The notes: generated from the sequence alone by a model not told the origin. A stretch of DNA of 64,000 bases from Corynebacterium kroppenstedtii (GCF_003243515.1 NZ_QFRA01000006.1:62001-126000); one strand, 5' to 3'; counted from the stretch's first letter, positions 1 to 10,223 are shown. Made by a program: numbers and translations.

Positions 1-13
1 GTGAGGTTGGCAT
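1..13 (-). CDS. Possible start of a minus-strand gene leaving the window
   Basis: Read on the minus strand, an ATG at 13-11 is preceded by AAGGAAAGCT, a good ribosome binding site at normal spacing. Only four codons (MPTS) are inside the window, so the product cannot be named. The start is inferred from the binding site alone. Confidence 0.25.
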
Positions 14-150
14 AGCTTTCCTTCGGGATCCGGTGGTCACTACCTCAATCACTCATTTGCGTGGCGCGCCTATCACCACCGCCCTCTCGTCGGCACCTCG
101 GCGGTGCACACGTCGATAACCTCGTCGGGGCGTTGGCTTGATCATGCCTG

Positions 151-177
151 AACAATGGTGTGCCAACAATGGTGCGC
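151..177 (+). promoter_or_regulatory. Direct repeat overlapping the putative ydhK-like promoter
   Basis: Two near-identical 13-mers, AACAATGGTGTGC (151-163) and AACAATGGTGCGC (165-177), lie 14 bp apart. TATAAA at 180-185 could be the -10 box of the lipoprotein gene that starts at 278, which would put the repeats over the -35 region. This spacing suits a tandem activator or repressor site. No regulator is identified. Confidence 0.4.
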
Positions 178-277
178 AATATAAAGTGAATCGCTACCCT
201 CGTGAAAAATGGCGTATTACAGTGGGCGTATTAGTGGTATAGAACAGCGAAGTATAAGAAATAAAAGAAGAGGGATC

Positions 278-943
278 ATGCCATCATTACGCCGCCGAAG
301 CCGTATTGCCTCACTACTCACTGTGGGCGCTGTCAGCAGTGCGCTAGTTCTCAGCGGGTGCACGGTCAATGAAGATTCTGACCAGTCATCCGAAGACACA
401 ACCTCGGCAACCACCACTGCGTATCAGCAGTCGTCGTCATCCGAAACGAGCACGTCAGAGTCGGCTGCGCCGAGTGATTCTCAGGACAACGACGCTCACC
501 AGGGGATGGATCATTCCATGGGCGGCGGTGGTGCCCCGGAAGGCATCACGGTTGATGCTCACCCGACCTACCCCGTCGGCAGCACAGTCACGTTGACCGC
601 TGACCATATGAGGGGAATGAAGGGCGCGACGGCCACGATCGCGGGAGCGTTCTCCACTTACACGTATGAAGTGGATTACACACCCACGGATGGCGGCAAG
701 CCGGTGAAAAACCACAAGTGGGTCGTTCAGCAAGAGATAAAAGATGCTGGCACCGAAAGAATTCCTGATGGCCCCGAGGTCACTATCGAAGCAGACCATA
801 TGAAAGGAATGAAAGGCGCCAAAGGAAAAATTGTGTCCTCTACTGACCAAACTGTGTACATGGTGAATTACGAAGCCGATGGCATGAAAGTCACCAACCA
901 CAAGTGGGTCGTCGAGGACGAAATCAAGCCCGCTAACAACTAA
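278..943 (+). CDS. YdhK-family (DUF1541 repeat) lipoprotein
   Basis: This is a 221-residue secreted lipoprotein. A basic N-terminus and hydrophobic stretch end in the lipobox LSGC (Cys28), followed by a Ser/Thr/Asp-rich linker to about residue 95 containing HQGMDHSM. Two homologous repeats of about 60 residues follow; each opens with ADHM(R/K)GMKGA and closes with NHKWVV, the pattern of DUF1541/YdhK proteins. The ATG at 278 is chosen because GAAGAGGG lies just upstream and the signal peptide then starts normally; an in-frame ATG at 209 lacks these. The Met/His-rich linker hints at metal (copper-like) contact, but this is inference. An imperfect stem (CTAATC 940-945 with GATTAG 966-971) spans its stop and that of the converging pseudogene. 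Confidence 0.85.
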   Translation: MPSLRRRSRIASLLTVGAVSSALVLSGCTVNEDSDQSSEDTTSATTTAYQQSSSSETSTSESAAPSDSQDNDAHQGMDHSMGGGGAPEGITVDAHPTYPVGSTVTLTADHMRGMKGATATIAGAFSTYTYEVDYTPTDGGKPVKNHKWVVQQEIKDAGTERIPDGPEVTIEADHMKGMKGAKGKIVSSTDQTVYMVNYEADGMKVTNHKWVVEDEIKPANN

Positions 944-957
944 TCCTGATCAGTTAA

Positions 958-1988
958 TTACTCCTGATTAGATGGTTCCCAGCCGAGTTCAGGAGCGACG
1001 TACAAAGCGAAAGATTTAAGAATTTTCTTATTTGCTTCGATGCCGAGCTGGCTGGGAATAGTCAGCATGAGCGTATCCGCATCCATCACGGCTGGGTCAT
1101 TACGCAATTGCTCGATGAGTTTGTCTGGCTAGGCTGCATAGGTCTTTCCAAAGGTTGCATTAACGCCATCGATAACGCCAATTCCGTCTTTGGATTGGCC
1201 CCCTAAGTACAGTTTGCGGTCGTAACCGTCGATAATCGGGAAAATTGTCCTGCTTACCGACACACGTGGGGTCCAATCATGGCCTGCGCGTTTCCACGCT
1301 TCGTGGTAGTGCTGCAATTGTTGCGCCTGGAGGTCCGCGAAGGCTTCGCCGGTGGCCTCGGTCAGTAGCGTGGAGCTCATCAGATTGACGCCTTGTTCAG
1401 CAGCCCACTCTGCGGTTTCACGACGGCCAGCACCCCACCATATGCGACGGTCCAAACCGGGCGACTGGGGCATCACCGGCAGACCAGCGCCCGGCCGGTA
1501 CATCGCTGGATACTGATCCTCCGCGGCAGTGGACATGGGTTCCCCGCGGACGGCGCGGAGGAACGTGTCGAAATGCTGGTGAGCAATATCAGCACCGCGA
1601 GGATCTGTTGAGCCGGTGTATCCAAAGGGCTCCCAACCACGCTCAGCAGCTTCGGGTGATCCCCGCGACACGCCGAGGGCAACGCGGCCGTTACTGAGTA
1701 GATCGAGGGGCAGCGGCCTCTTCTGCCAGGTAAAGCGGGTTTTCGTAGCGCATATCAATGACGCCAGTGCCCACTTCGAGATTCTTCGTTACCGTTGCCA
1801 TGGCGGACAATAACGGAATGGGGCTTGCGTGAGTGATGCACACGGAGATACGCCCCATTAACCCCTAAGTCATCGGCGGCTTTCGCTAAGTCGACGGCTT
1901 CTTGCAAAGCATTGCGTGCCGTGTATCCATTGCCGTCGGTCGCGCGTCCCGAATAATGGCCGAAACTCAAAGATCCAAATTTCTTCAT
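958..1988 (-). pseudogene. Luciferase-like (LLM) flavin monooxygenase, degraded
   Basis: Three reading frames must be joined to recover an LLM-class flavin-dependent oxidoreductase. The N-terminus (MKKFGSLSFGHYSG, start 1988) leads to GAYLRVHH. A frame change near 1830 gives a segment with AMATVTKNLEVGTGVIDMRY. A further change near 1745 enters the segment with LLSNGRVALGVSRGSPE and WWGAGRRETAEWAA. A TAG at 1131-1129 interrupts YAA/PDKLIEQL, and coding resumes to a TAA at 960-958. The TAG sits where CAG (Gln) is plausible, so it may be one C-to-T change. With two indels and one nonsense codon the gene is almost certainly dead. Its substrate is unknown. Confidence 0.8.
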
Positions 1989-2099
1989 GCTTATAGGAAC
2001 ACTGTTGATTAGTAAGACATTCCTCATGAAGAAATGAGGGGATACATGATCCCCTCATCGTGTCGACGGTTCAGTCGCTTCTTACTCAATCACTCGCTG

Positions 2100-3442
2100 C
2101 TAAATCACACCCTGCGCGAGCATGGCATCGGCAACCTTCTTGAAGCCGGCGATATTCGCGCCGACAACGTAGTCACCAGGGACTTCATACTCGTTGGCGG
2201 TATCGTTGCAGGCCCGGAAGATGTTATGCATGGTGTCACGCAAACGCTGATCGGTGTAGTTGAACGACCATGAATCACGCGACGCGTTCTGCTGCATTTC
2301 CAGCGCGGAGGTTGCCACACCACCGGCGTTAGCCGCTTTACCAGGGGCAAACAGTGTGTGGCGGGTATTAAACACGTCGATCGCTTCCGGCGTGCACGGC
2401 ATATTCGCACCCTCGGCCACATACTTGCAGCCATTGTCCGCGAGCATCTTGGCGTCTTCCTCGCCCAACTCGTTCTGCGTGGCACACGGGAGCGCGACGT
2501 CGGCCTTAACTTCCCAAATGTTGCCCTTTTCGTGGAACGTCGCCTTGTCGGTTTCGTTGGCATAGTCCGACACACGGCCACGACGCCCTTCTTTGACATC
2601 TTTAAGAAGCTCGACGTCCACTCCCTCGGGGGTAGAGACATACCCCGACGAATCGGAAAACGCGACCACCGTGGCACCAAGCTCTTGTGCCTTTTCAATG
2701 GCGTAAATGGCTACGTTCCCCGAACCAGAGACGATAACTTTCGCGCCATGAAGCCGCTCTTTGTTCGACGCCATCATTTCCTGCATGAAGTACACGACAC
2801 CGTACCCTGTGGCTTCCGTGCGGACGAGAGATCCACCCCAGGTCAAGCCTTTACCAGTGAGAATCCGGACTCATGACGGCCCGTGATGCGTCGATACTGT
2901 CCGAAAAGGTAGCCGATTTCGCGCCCACCGACGCCGATGTCACCTGCAGGAACGTCGATATCCTCGCCGATATGGCGCTGGAGCTCCAGCATGAACGACT
3001 GGCAGAACCTCATCACTTCGTGTTCGGACTTACCTTTCGGATCAAAGTCAGAACCACCTTTACCGCCACCGATAGGAAGGCCGGTCAAGGAATTTTTGAA
3101 GATCTGTTCAAAACCAAGGAACTTGATGATGCCCAAGTTCACAGACGGGTGGAAGCGGAGACCGCCCTTATATGGCCCGAGGACGGAATTAAACTGAACA
3201 CGGAAACCACGGTTGACCTGGACATTCCCCTGGTCATCAATCCACGGAACACGGAAGATAATTTGACGTTCAGGCTCGGCGAGACGTTGGATGAGCCCTT
3301 CATCTGCATAGTGATCGTCTTTACGGAGGACGTACTTCAGACTGCTGAAGATCTCCTGAGCGGCTTGATGAAATTCAGGCTCGCCCGGGTTCCGCTTGAG
3401 AATCTGCTGGTAATACTCATCAACTGTTTTGTCGACGTCCAT
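2100..3442 (-). pseudogene. gdhA: NADP-specific glutamate dehydrogenase, one frameshift
   Basis: GdhA makes glutamate from 2-oxoglutarate, ammonia and NADPH. The start at 3442 (MDVDKTVDEYYQQ) follows GGGAG and fits the corynebacterial N-terminus. The first frame carries the substrate-binding parts GPYKGGLRFHPS and PIGGGKGGSDFDPKGKS, then DVPAGDIGVGGREIGYLFG. It runs off after RHESG at about 2868-2862 into FSLVKA and a stop. Adding one base restores the expected continuation TGKGLTWGGSLVRTEATGYG. The second frame carries the Rossmann motif SGSGNVA and ends in the normal ANIAGFKKVADAMLAQGVI. Everything else is well conserved, so this is either a recent mutation or a sequence error. If real, ammonia assimilation would have to use glutamine synthetase/GOGAT. 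Confidence 0.88.
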
Positions 3443-3621
3443 GATCTCCCTTCCGGGGTTGATTTCAAACATGCGCCGATCAGTGTAGTGCACGAAATTC
3501 CAGCGACGATCGAGTTGTGACTTATCCCTCAGAGCCGACCACACCAATGGTGGAGTGCGCCTGACCCACAGGAGCAGTACGAATGTAGTGACACGATGGC
3601 CTATAAAACCGAGGGCGAACC

Positions 3622-4450
3622 TTACTTCCCGGAATACACGGGGAACTGGCTGCTCTCTCCATAATCTCGGGCATCTAATTCCTTGAGAGCATCCATGTCT
3701 TCATCTGAAATGGTGAAGTCAACGTCTGCATTGCTCTGCATATGATCCGGATTGGCAGTCTTTGGCAGCGATACCGTTCTCAATTGCACCGTGTAACGAA
3801 TGCACAGTTGCGGAATACTTACGTCATATCTCTCCGCTATCTCGGCAACGTCTTTATTATTCAGCACTCGCCATGTGCAATTGGTGAATATACCTCGACA
3901 AGGATGTCGTTAGACGGGCAGAAGGACAGAAGTTCATGGGGTGTATTTCCCACATGCACAAGCAGTTGATTAACTAATGGCTTGATCGAACAAGAATCTA
4001 GGCTGTTATTGGGGTACGACTCCAAAAAATTCGAAACACCGATAGCCCGAATTTTCCCGGCTTGATACGCTTCCTCCAAAGCACGCCATGGTTGGCGGTT
4101 CCCCTCGGAGTAGTCACCACCCCGGAAATCATCCCATGGCTGTGGAGAATGAATGAGCATCAGATCAACAAACTCCAAGCCCATGGCCTCCAGGGCCCAT
4201 CGATCGCCTTAATTGCTTCATCATAATTTTTAATTTCAGCAGCTAGCTTCGTTGAGACAAATAAGTTTTCTCGCGGAATATCGCCCGTCCGTATTCCTTC
4301 ACAGACTCCACGCTCGTTGCCATACGCTTGAGCAGTATCGATGTTGCGGTAACCAATCTTCAAGGCATCACGAACAGCTTGCGCTGCTTTATCGTCGTCA
4401 ATAAACCAGGTACCAAGTCCTAGTTTCGGGATCTCAACCCCGTTGGCCAA
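3622..4450 (-). pseudogene. Aldo/keto reductase, two frameshifts
   Basis: Three frames together give an AKR-family NADPH reductase of about 275 residues. The first (TTG start at 4450, no in-frame ATG seen) reads GVEIPKLGLGTW and NIDTAQAYGNE, with the catalytic Asp and Tyr region. One base is missing near GGGCCC at about 4195, after which MGLEFVDLMLIHSPQPW follows, with the catalytic His and KIRAIGVSNFLE. A second single-base loss near 3866 (HGEC-stop in place of HGEVLNNKDV) precedes the C-terminus with SIPQLCIRYTVQ, SLPKTANPDHMQSN and the terminal YSGK. It is a close relative of the AKR at 5757-6651, which has the same fate. Confidence 0.85.
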
Positions 4451-4644
4451 CGTATATTTCTCTTCTATGACGCTCTTGTCGTCACCTTTCTTGAATCAAT
4501 GAAACAATTACAACAATCGGGAACTACGTCGCGAATTACACGTTTTTCTACAACGCATAAAACACGACCTGATAGAAATAACTGAAATGCCAGAGTGGCC
4601 AACAATATAGTGATAGTTAATACCGTGATCCATTTACGTCACGG

Positions 4645-5337
4645 TCAGGAAAAATCCTTCCCGAGTTTCGACGGTACACCGTTCGAGCCCAAGAGGGCGT
4701 GGGCTTGCTCCGTGGTTAAAGGATCGACAGGCAAGGGCGAAACAGCATCACGTGCAGGTTTGAGACCGTCAAGCATGATCCACAGATACCGTCGATACAC
4801 CTCTGCAGCATCATCACGGTTACTCACACCTTCTCGATCTGTGCAAGTCAACGCCACTGATACGACGGCTATCTGAATCATGACAAGATCCGTTCCGACA
4901 ATGTCACGTCGAATCACTCCTGCCCGACGAGCACGGTGTGCGAGAGAATTAATCAGCGGAGCAAGCCGATCCCGCTCGCGGTCGAAGCTCTCGGGTGACA
5001 TATGGCGTCCAGACAACAACTGTGCCATGGCGCGGTCTTGCACCTGGAGGATCAACGACCTCTCTAGATACGTGACGACGCCCACCCACGGGTCATCTTC
5101 CTCAAGTGCATCGTGAAGAATCCCTTCCAATTCGTCTACTTGCCGTTCGACGATCGCCTCCAGCAGCGCTTCCTTATTTGGGAAACGGCGATAAGCAGTT
5201 CCCACCCCTACCCCTGCATGATGAGCAACATCATTAAGAGTGACACACAAGCCCCGCTGAGCGAATAAGTCTCGCCCCGCTTCGAGGAGCAATTCCCGAT
5301 TGTGAGCAGCATCTTTTCGCAATTTTGATTGAGCCAT
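4645..5337 (-). CDS. TetR-family transcriptional regulator
   Basis: This is a 230-residue repressor with the TetR helix-turn-helix in the first 60 residues (NRELLLEAGRDLFAQRG...VTLNDVAHHAGVGVGTAYRRFPNKEALLEA) and a divergent all-helical ligand domain. The ATG at 5337 (MAQSKLRKDAAHN) is chosen because GGAGG lies upstream, though at a long spacing; an ATG at 5367 is the alternative. The gene is divergent from the broken AKR at 5757, and two operator-like inverted repeats lie between them, so it probably controls itself and that reductase. It is intact although genes on both sides are broken. Confidence 0.88.
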   Translation of the reverse strand: MAQSKLRKDAAHNRELLLEAGRDLFAQRGLCVTLNDVAHHAGVGVGTAYRRFPNKEALLEAIVERQVDELEGILHDALEEDDPWVGVVTYLERSLILQVQDRAMAQLLSGRHMSPESFDRERDRLAPLINSLAHRARRAGVIRRDIVGTDLVMIQIAVVSVALTCTDREGVSNRDDAAEVYRRYLWIMLDGLKPARDAVSPLPVDPLTTEQAHALLGSNGVPSKLGKDFS

Positions 5338-5422
5338 CGGGGTAGGTTTCCTCCACTGTTTTCCCATTAAGATCTAAGGAAGGTATCGGTTCGCGCGTTT
5401 TCTCCACAGCAACCATAACAAG

Positions 5423-5480
5423 TGGATGCACGATATCCATATCTTTGTTACGCTAAATAGTAGCGGATACTCGATATCCA
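5423..5480. promoter_or_regulatory. Two operator-like inverted repeats between TetR and AKR
   Basis: Site 1 pairs TGGAT (5423-5427) with ATCCA (5435-5439). Site 2 pairs GGATA (5465-5469) with TATCC (5475-5479). Both sites share the 9-mer CGATATCCA (5431-5439 and 5472-5480), exactly 41 bp apart, close to four helical turns. The position in a divergent TetR/target intergenic region of about 420 bp makes TetR binding likely. The rest of that stretch (5338-5756) holds no gene I can support. Confidence 0.5.
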
Positions 5481-5756
5481 CTTAAGGCCCCGCCCCGAGC
5501 TTCATACCCGGCTACGACTTCATCGAGGTGACACTGCTGAGCAGCAAACCAACAGCGACGATTGTCAAAGCCCGATTATCCCCTGTCGGGTAAGCAACTC
5601 GAAACCCCAACTTTTACCAACAATTCCACCAAGACCCACAACGTTTTATCGTCGCCATGATCGTGTAAAAAGAATTCGTTTTCTCAACGAGCATTTCCGA
5701 CGAATGCTTGTCGACGCGCACTGCGATGAACAGCTATTAAACCTGATTGGAGAATC

Positions 5757-6651
5757 ATGACGAATTCCGTCCCTACCCACACTTTGAACAATGGTGTTGA
5801 ACTCCCATCCCTGGGTTTCGGCGTTTCCAATCCAGCCCAGAAGACACCGCGCAAGCTGTAGAAACAGCGTTACGAACCGGATATCGCCATATCGACACCG
5901 CAACCGTACATGGCAACGAGCACGAAGTTGGCGAAGGTCTCCGGAACTCCGGTGTTCCCCGCGACGAGGTTTTCTTAGAGACCAAGGTGTGGATTAACGA
6001 TTTCGGCTATGACAAAACCCGCCACGCTTTCGATAAATCCACTGGAAAATTGGGTGTTGACACTATTGACCTGTTGATTTTGCATCAATCACTGCCTTCC
6101 CACTTTGACCGCACGCTCGATGCTTATCGCGGATTGGAATCCCTCTTGAAAGAGGGACGTGTACGAGCCATCGGCGTCAGCAATTTCCTGCCCGAGCACC
6201 TAGACAAACTTGTCGAAGAGACAGAGGTAGTTCCCGCGGTTAATCAGGTGGAAATTCATCCTTATTTCCGAAACACGAAAACACTCGAGGCGGACGCCAA
6301 ACATGGGGTTCTGCCACAGGCATGGTCACCGATTGGTGGAATTACGTTCTACCCGGGCTGGGGAGAAAACCGGACAGTACTCTTGATATCCCCATTCTCA
6401 AAGAAATTGGGGCGAAGTACGGCAAAACTGCGGCACAAATTATGTTGCGGTGGCATATTGATGAGGGTCATTTTGCAATTCCGAAGTCAGTGCATGAGTC
6501 TCGTATCAAGGAGAATTTCGACGTATTCGATTTCTCGTTAACAAAGGATGAACTGACCATCATCGATGCGTTGGATACCGGACACCGTACTGGCCCGGCA
6601 CCCACTGACATCACGATCGAAGAATATGGCGCAGATATTCCCGAAGCATAG
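5757..6651 (+). pseudogene. Aldo/keto reductase, two frameshifts
   Basis: ATG at 5757 opens MTNSVPTHTLNNGVELPSLG, but the frame breaks in GTTTCC near 5824-5828, where one more T would give GVFQSSPEDTAQAV. The next frame has GYRHIDTATVHGNE (catalytic Asp region), ETKVW, a histidine in DLLILHQ and RVRAIGVSNF. A second shift near 6375 (GWGENRT) passes to a third frame with DIPILKEIGAKYGKTAAQI and IPKSVHESRIKENFDVFDF. The joined protein has normal AKR length. It is the probable former target of the divergent TetR. Both this gene and the AKR at 3.6-4.5 kb carry single-base indels. Confidence 0.85.
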
Positions 6652-6725
6652 CGTTTCATATCACCCAATTGCCCCCGAACCCCGATCGACGAGAATATCA
6701 TTGTAGGACAAGGACGGTGATTGTT

Positions 6726-7082
6726 ATGCCTCAACAAGCATGGAATAAGAAACGCGAACGGCAATACGAACACATTAAGGATTCACTCAAGGACAAGGGT
6801 CGCTCGGAGAGTACTGCCGAAGAGATCGCAGCCCGCACAGTCAATAAAACCCGAGCGCAAAAGGGTGAATCTGAGCAGACATCATCGACGTCTGTCAGTG
6901 ACAAGTCTCCCTCTGAACGAGGGGGACAACGCTCACATCAGGGCCCACAAGGACGGACGAAAGCTCAGCTCTATGAAGACGCTAACCGCCTGAATATCGA
7001 GGGCCGATCCGACATGGATAAAAACGAGCTCGAGCACGCCGTCAAGCAAGCAGAGCGTCAGAAAAACGCTAAGAAGGATTAA
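6726..7082 (+). CDS. Small basic Rho-N-like protein ("plasmid stabilization" family)
   Basis: This is a 118-residue, highly charged, cytoplasmic protein without signal or membrane segments. It starts MPQQAWNKKRERQYEHIK and has AEEIAARTVNKTRAQ at about residues 35-50. A low-complexity Ser/Thr/Gly stretch follows, then a C-terminal helix-rich part, GRTKAQLYEDANRLNIEGRS...KNELEHAV, that resembles the Rho termination factor N-terminal (SAP-like) fold. Such proteins are common in actinobacteria and are often annotated as plasmid stabilization proteins; I know of no proven function. The ATG at 6726 follows GGACGG and gives the family's usual N-terminus. It is intact between two pseudogenes. Confidence 0.75.
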   Translation: MPQQAWNKKRERQYEHIKDSLKDKGRSESTAEEIAARTVNKTRAQKGESEQTSSTSVSDKSPSERGGQRSHQGPQGRTKAQLYEDANRLNIEGRSDMDKNELEHAVKQAERQKNAKKD

Positions 7083-7104
7083 GCGTCGAAGAAGCTAGCG
7101 GTTG

Positions 7105-8767
7105 TTAGTTCAGCACGGAGAAGTCCAGATGCTGAGCTAACGACACGCTGTCTGTGTAATCCACGGACACATCAACGATAGACACTCCGTCGTCCTCCAT
7201 TGCTTGGGAAAACACGGTAGAAAAGTCTTCCAGCGTATGAACGCGGTACCCTTTGGCACCAAATGCTTCTGCGTATTTCACCGCGTCATAGTCGCCTAAT
7301 TCAACGGCTGATGGGCGGCCAAACTTATTCTCCTGCTGGAACTTGACCATGTCATACGAATTATCTCGCATAATAACGTGGACAAGATGAAGTCCTAAAC
7401 GTGTCGCTGTCTCCAATTCCTGTGCTGAATAAAGGAAACCGCCATCGCCGGACACAGATACAACTGGGTGATCCCGGTTAACTAATGCCGCTGCGATTGC
7501 CCACGGCAACGCAACGCCGAGAGTCTGCTGCCCATTAGAAAACAACAACGTCCGGGGCTCATAAGTGCGGAAATACCGCGCGAGATAAATGGAATGCGTC
7601 CCGATATCCGCTGCCACCGTTGTTTTATCGTCGGTAATAAGCTCCCGAAGTGTAAGCACCTATCGAGCAGGATTAACACCCGAATCACTCGTCGCCTGCT
7701 CCGCACCCTGACGCTGAGTACGAGCTAAAGCTTCAAGTCGTCGATCAATAAATGAGCGCTCAGTCTCTTCAACGTCAATCGGATCCATCACACTATTTAG
7801 CTCATGAAGTGTGCCCGAAATATCGCCAACGAGTTCTCAGGTTGGACGGTAGTGAGTATCGATGTCGGCCTGAATGGAATCGATGTGGATAATGTCGTGC
7901 TGGCCATTGAAATTCCACCCATGCGGATCATATTCCACCGAATCGTAACCAACAGAGATAATTAAGTCTGCCTTATTGATCAGAACGTCGCCAGGTTGGT
8001 TTTTAAATAAACCAACACGCCCGAGGAAGTTATTCTCTAATTCACGAGAAATAACTCCTGCTCCTTGAAAGGTTTCGACAACGGGAAGATTCGTCGTCTT
8101 CACTAATTGGCGGAGTTCGCGGACAGCGCTCCCCCCCTGCCCCTCGCATTCCCACGAGTAGAACCGGCAATTTAGCGTTTTCGATGCGTTCTTTAGCCTT
8201 ATCGACGAGCGCCAGCGATGCCGGTCCCAGAGGCGCCGGGTCGGGGAACTCAAGAAGAGGCGCAGATGTTTTAGATCCAGCGACGTCCGCCGGGACCATG
8301 ACAGCAGCGGCACCGCGCGGCTCTTGCTGGGCCTCACGAAATGCGTTGGTGATCAGTTCCGACACGTCATCAACACACGTCGACTCAGCAGTGTATTTGG
8401 TGACCGGTGCCAAAAAGTTCACAGAATCGAGAGATTGATGCGTTTTCTTCAGCCTGTCTGGTAACCCCACGGTGCCCGCAATCGCAACCACGGGATCCTG
8501 CTCCGTATTTGCGGTAACGATCCCAGTGGCCAGGTTTGTCGTCCCTGGACCCGAGGTAACCAAAACAACCCCCGGTTTCCCAGTTAACCGGCGGATAGCC
8601 TGGGCCATAAACGCGGCATTTTGCTCATGGCGACATACAACGACCTCAATATCGTCCGCGTCGACAAGAGCGTCGTATACCTCATCGATTTTGGCACCGG
8701 GAACTCCGAAAATATAACGGACACCTTAAGCTCGAAGAGTCTCAACAATGAGCTGTGCGCTTTTCAC
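7105..8767 (-). pseudogene. alsS: Catabolic acetolactate synthase, multiple stops and a frameshift
   Basis: This was a thiamine-diphosphate enzyme condensing two pyruvates to acetolactate, the first step to acetoin and butanediol. The FAD-free AlsS type is suggested by its N-terminus (GVRYIFGVPGAKIDEVYDAL, HEQNAAFMAQAI) and lack of a leader. The likely start is GTG at 8767. Breaks are: TAA at 8728-8726 in LRA/GVRY; an extra G in the G7 run (C7 at 8131-8137) after LLVGMRGAGG; TGA at 7839-7837 after THYRPT; and TAG at 7662-7660 before LTLREL. The C-terminal piece keeps the ThDP/Mg site GDGGFLYSAQELETA and DNSYDMVKFQQ. The three nonsense codons fit CAA, CGA and CAG after C-to-T changes. Confidence 0.88.
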
Positions 8768-9299
8768 TGAGTCACACTTTCCTATCAGGCAAGAGAAAAG
8801 ATAAAGATGAGCCGTTTGCTCCATACGTCAGCTCCAGACAGCCGACATGATCGCAGACCGCGTTGTACCGTTCGCCGATAATACACCGTTGAGCAAGGCT
8901 AAGTACACCTTGCCGCTGCACACTCCGCATTATAGAAGTTGAATCCTGTTTACTAAATCCCACATAGCCATAAAGTCGCCCTTATCAGGCCATATCGAGG
9001 GTGAAAACACCACCAGTACCTTACAAAGAATATTACCCAATACGTTATTCATTTACACTAAGTTCTTGCCGACTTTAAGTTTTTCAAAAGGAAAAATAGC
9101 CAGATTTCAGCTTCTTTAATAATGTATTCAACGGAATCTACGTCCCGCTTTTGCTAAGCTAGAGGTTATATATAAATCACTTTTTAAAATTGACATACCA
9201 TTTCAGGGATAGGGGATTAGATCGGATTTTCTACTTAATAGGTCATTATGACACGAGTTTGTTTAGTCGATTCTAATTCGAAATAACATCAAACCCCAG
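8768..9299. other. AT-rich gene-free stretch
   Basis: These 530 bases lie upstream of the dead acetolactate synthase and downstream of the DeoR gene. They are clearly AT-richer than the core regions. A 63-codon minus-strand frame at 8772-8963 has no recognisable features or convincing start and is not called. No RNA gene, repeat or terminator stands out. Confidence 0.5.
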
Positions 9300-10103
9300 T
9301 CAGTCAATGGGGACCGTCTCAAGCGTATAGCCTAGTTCTTTAGCTCGTTCTAACCAAGCCTTAGGTATGGAATTATCAGTAACTATGTTTACATTCGAAG
9401 GATGCATACTGAGCTGGAAAAAAGAATGGCGACCAAACTTAGATGAATCGGCAACTACCATTTTCTTGAGTGAACGAGATAGCATCCTTTTATTTGAGTG
9501 ACCCTCATTTTCATCTGCCGTCCCAGGGCCATACTCATCGAAACCATTAATCCCGACGAAAGACATGTCTAACGAGATCTTGTCCAACAGGTCAGATGCT
9601 AAAGGACCAGAAATTTCCAAAGACTTATTATTTAAAACCCCTCCTATTACGATAACCCTCACGCTTGGCGATTTCGATAGAAGGAGTGCTATATCAATAG
9701 CATTTGTAACCACAGTTATGTGGAAACCCGACGCCTTTCCCTCCGCGGACGACCCCTTTGAGTCTCGCAAAACAATCTCTTGAGCAATACAGGCCATTGT
9801 TGTGCCTCCGCTCATACCTATAGCTGCGCCCGAAGGGATAATCTCCGCACAGTAACGGGCTAACGCCCGTTTTTCCTCATAGTTACGCGAGCGCTTCCAC
9901 TGCAAGGGCATGTCGATCGCAACAGAATTACTTTGTGCACCGCCACGAGTACGTTTGACTAAGCCCTCTTCGCCGAGGAAATCCAAATCTCTTCTTACAG
10001 TGACCGCGGAGACATCCAGCATATCTGCGATCTCGTCTACACTGACGGATCCTCTCTCACCGATCGTGGTCAAGATCAGATGCTGGCGATCACTTTTTAG
10101 CAC
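9300..10103 (-). CDS. DeoR/GlpR-family sugar regulator
   Basis: This is a 267-residue repressor of the usual DeoR length. The N-terminal winged helix (residues 1-55) reads MLKSDRQHLILTTIGERGSV, then VDEIADMLDVSAVTVRRDL and KRTRGGA. The C-terminal DeoRC domain has the sugar-phosphate pocket GMSGGTT near residue 97 and VVTNAIDIALLL, VIGGVLNNKSLEISGP and VVADSSKFGRHSF. Members bind sugar phosphates and repress neighbouring catabolic genes. It lies just downstream of the aldolase, SIS, porter and ROK genes on the same strand and probably regulates them. A palindrome before the ROK gene and a half-site before the aldolase are candidate operators. Its AT-rich codons match the cluster, not the core genome. 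Confidence 0.9.
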   Translation of the reverse strand: MLKSDRQHLILTTIGERGSVSVDEIADMLDVSAVTVRRDLDFLGEEGLVKRTRGGAQSNSVAIDMPLQWKRSRNYEEKRALARYCAEIIPSGAAIGMSGGTTMACIAQEIVLRDSKGSSAEGKASGFHITVVTNAIDIALLLSKSPSVRVIVIGGVLNNKSLEISGPLASDLLDKISLDMSFVGINGFDEYGPGTADENEGHSNKRMLSRSLKKMVVADSSKFGRHSFFQLSMHPSNVNIVTDNSIPKAWLERAKELGYTLETVPID

Positions 10104-10223
10104 AGAAGACTCCTTAGTTCGTCAGACAAAACTAGCCTCCTTGGGCTGCACATGAGAACTAGCAACCGCAGATTACTGAAAGCCGGAAAACTCATTGCCG
10201 CACAACCCAAGGACACCGTAATT

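Noticed and set aside
2873..3520. 215-codon frame opposite gdhA
   Set aside because: Complement of a conserved gene; no binding site or family likeness.
8772..8963. 63-codon minus-strand frame before the als pseudogene
   Set aside because: No binding site or conserved features; sits in AT-rich intergenic DNA.
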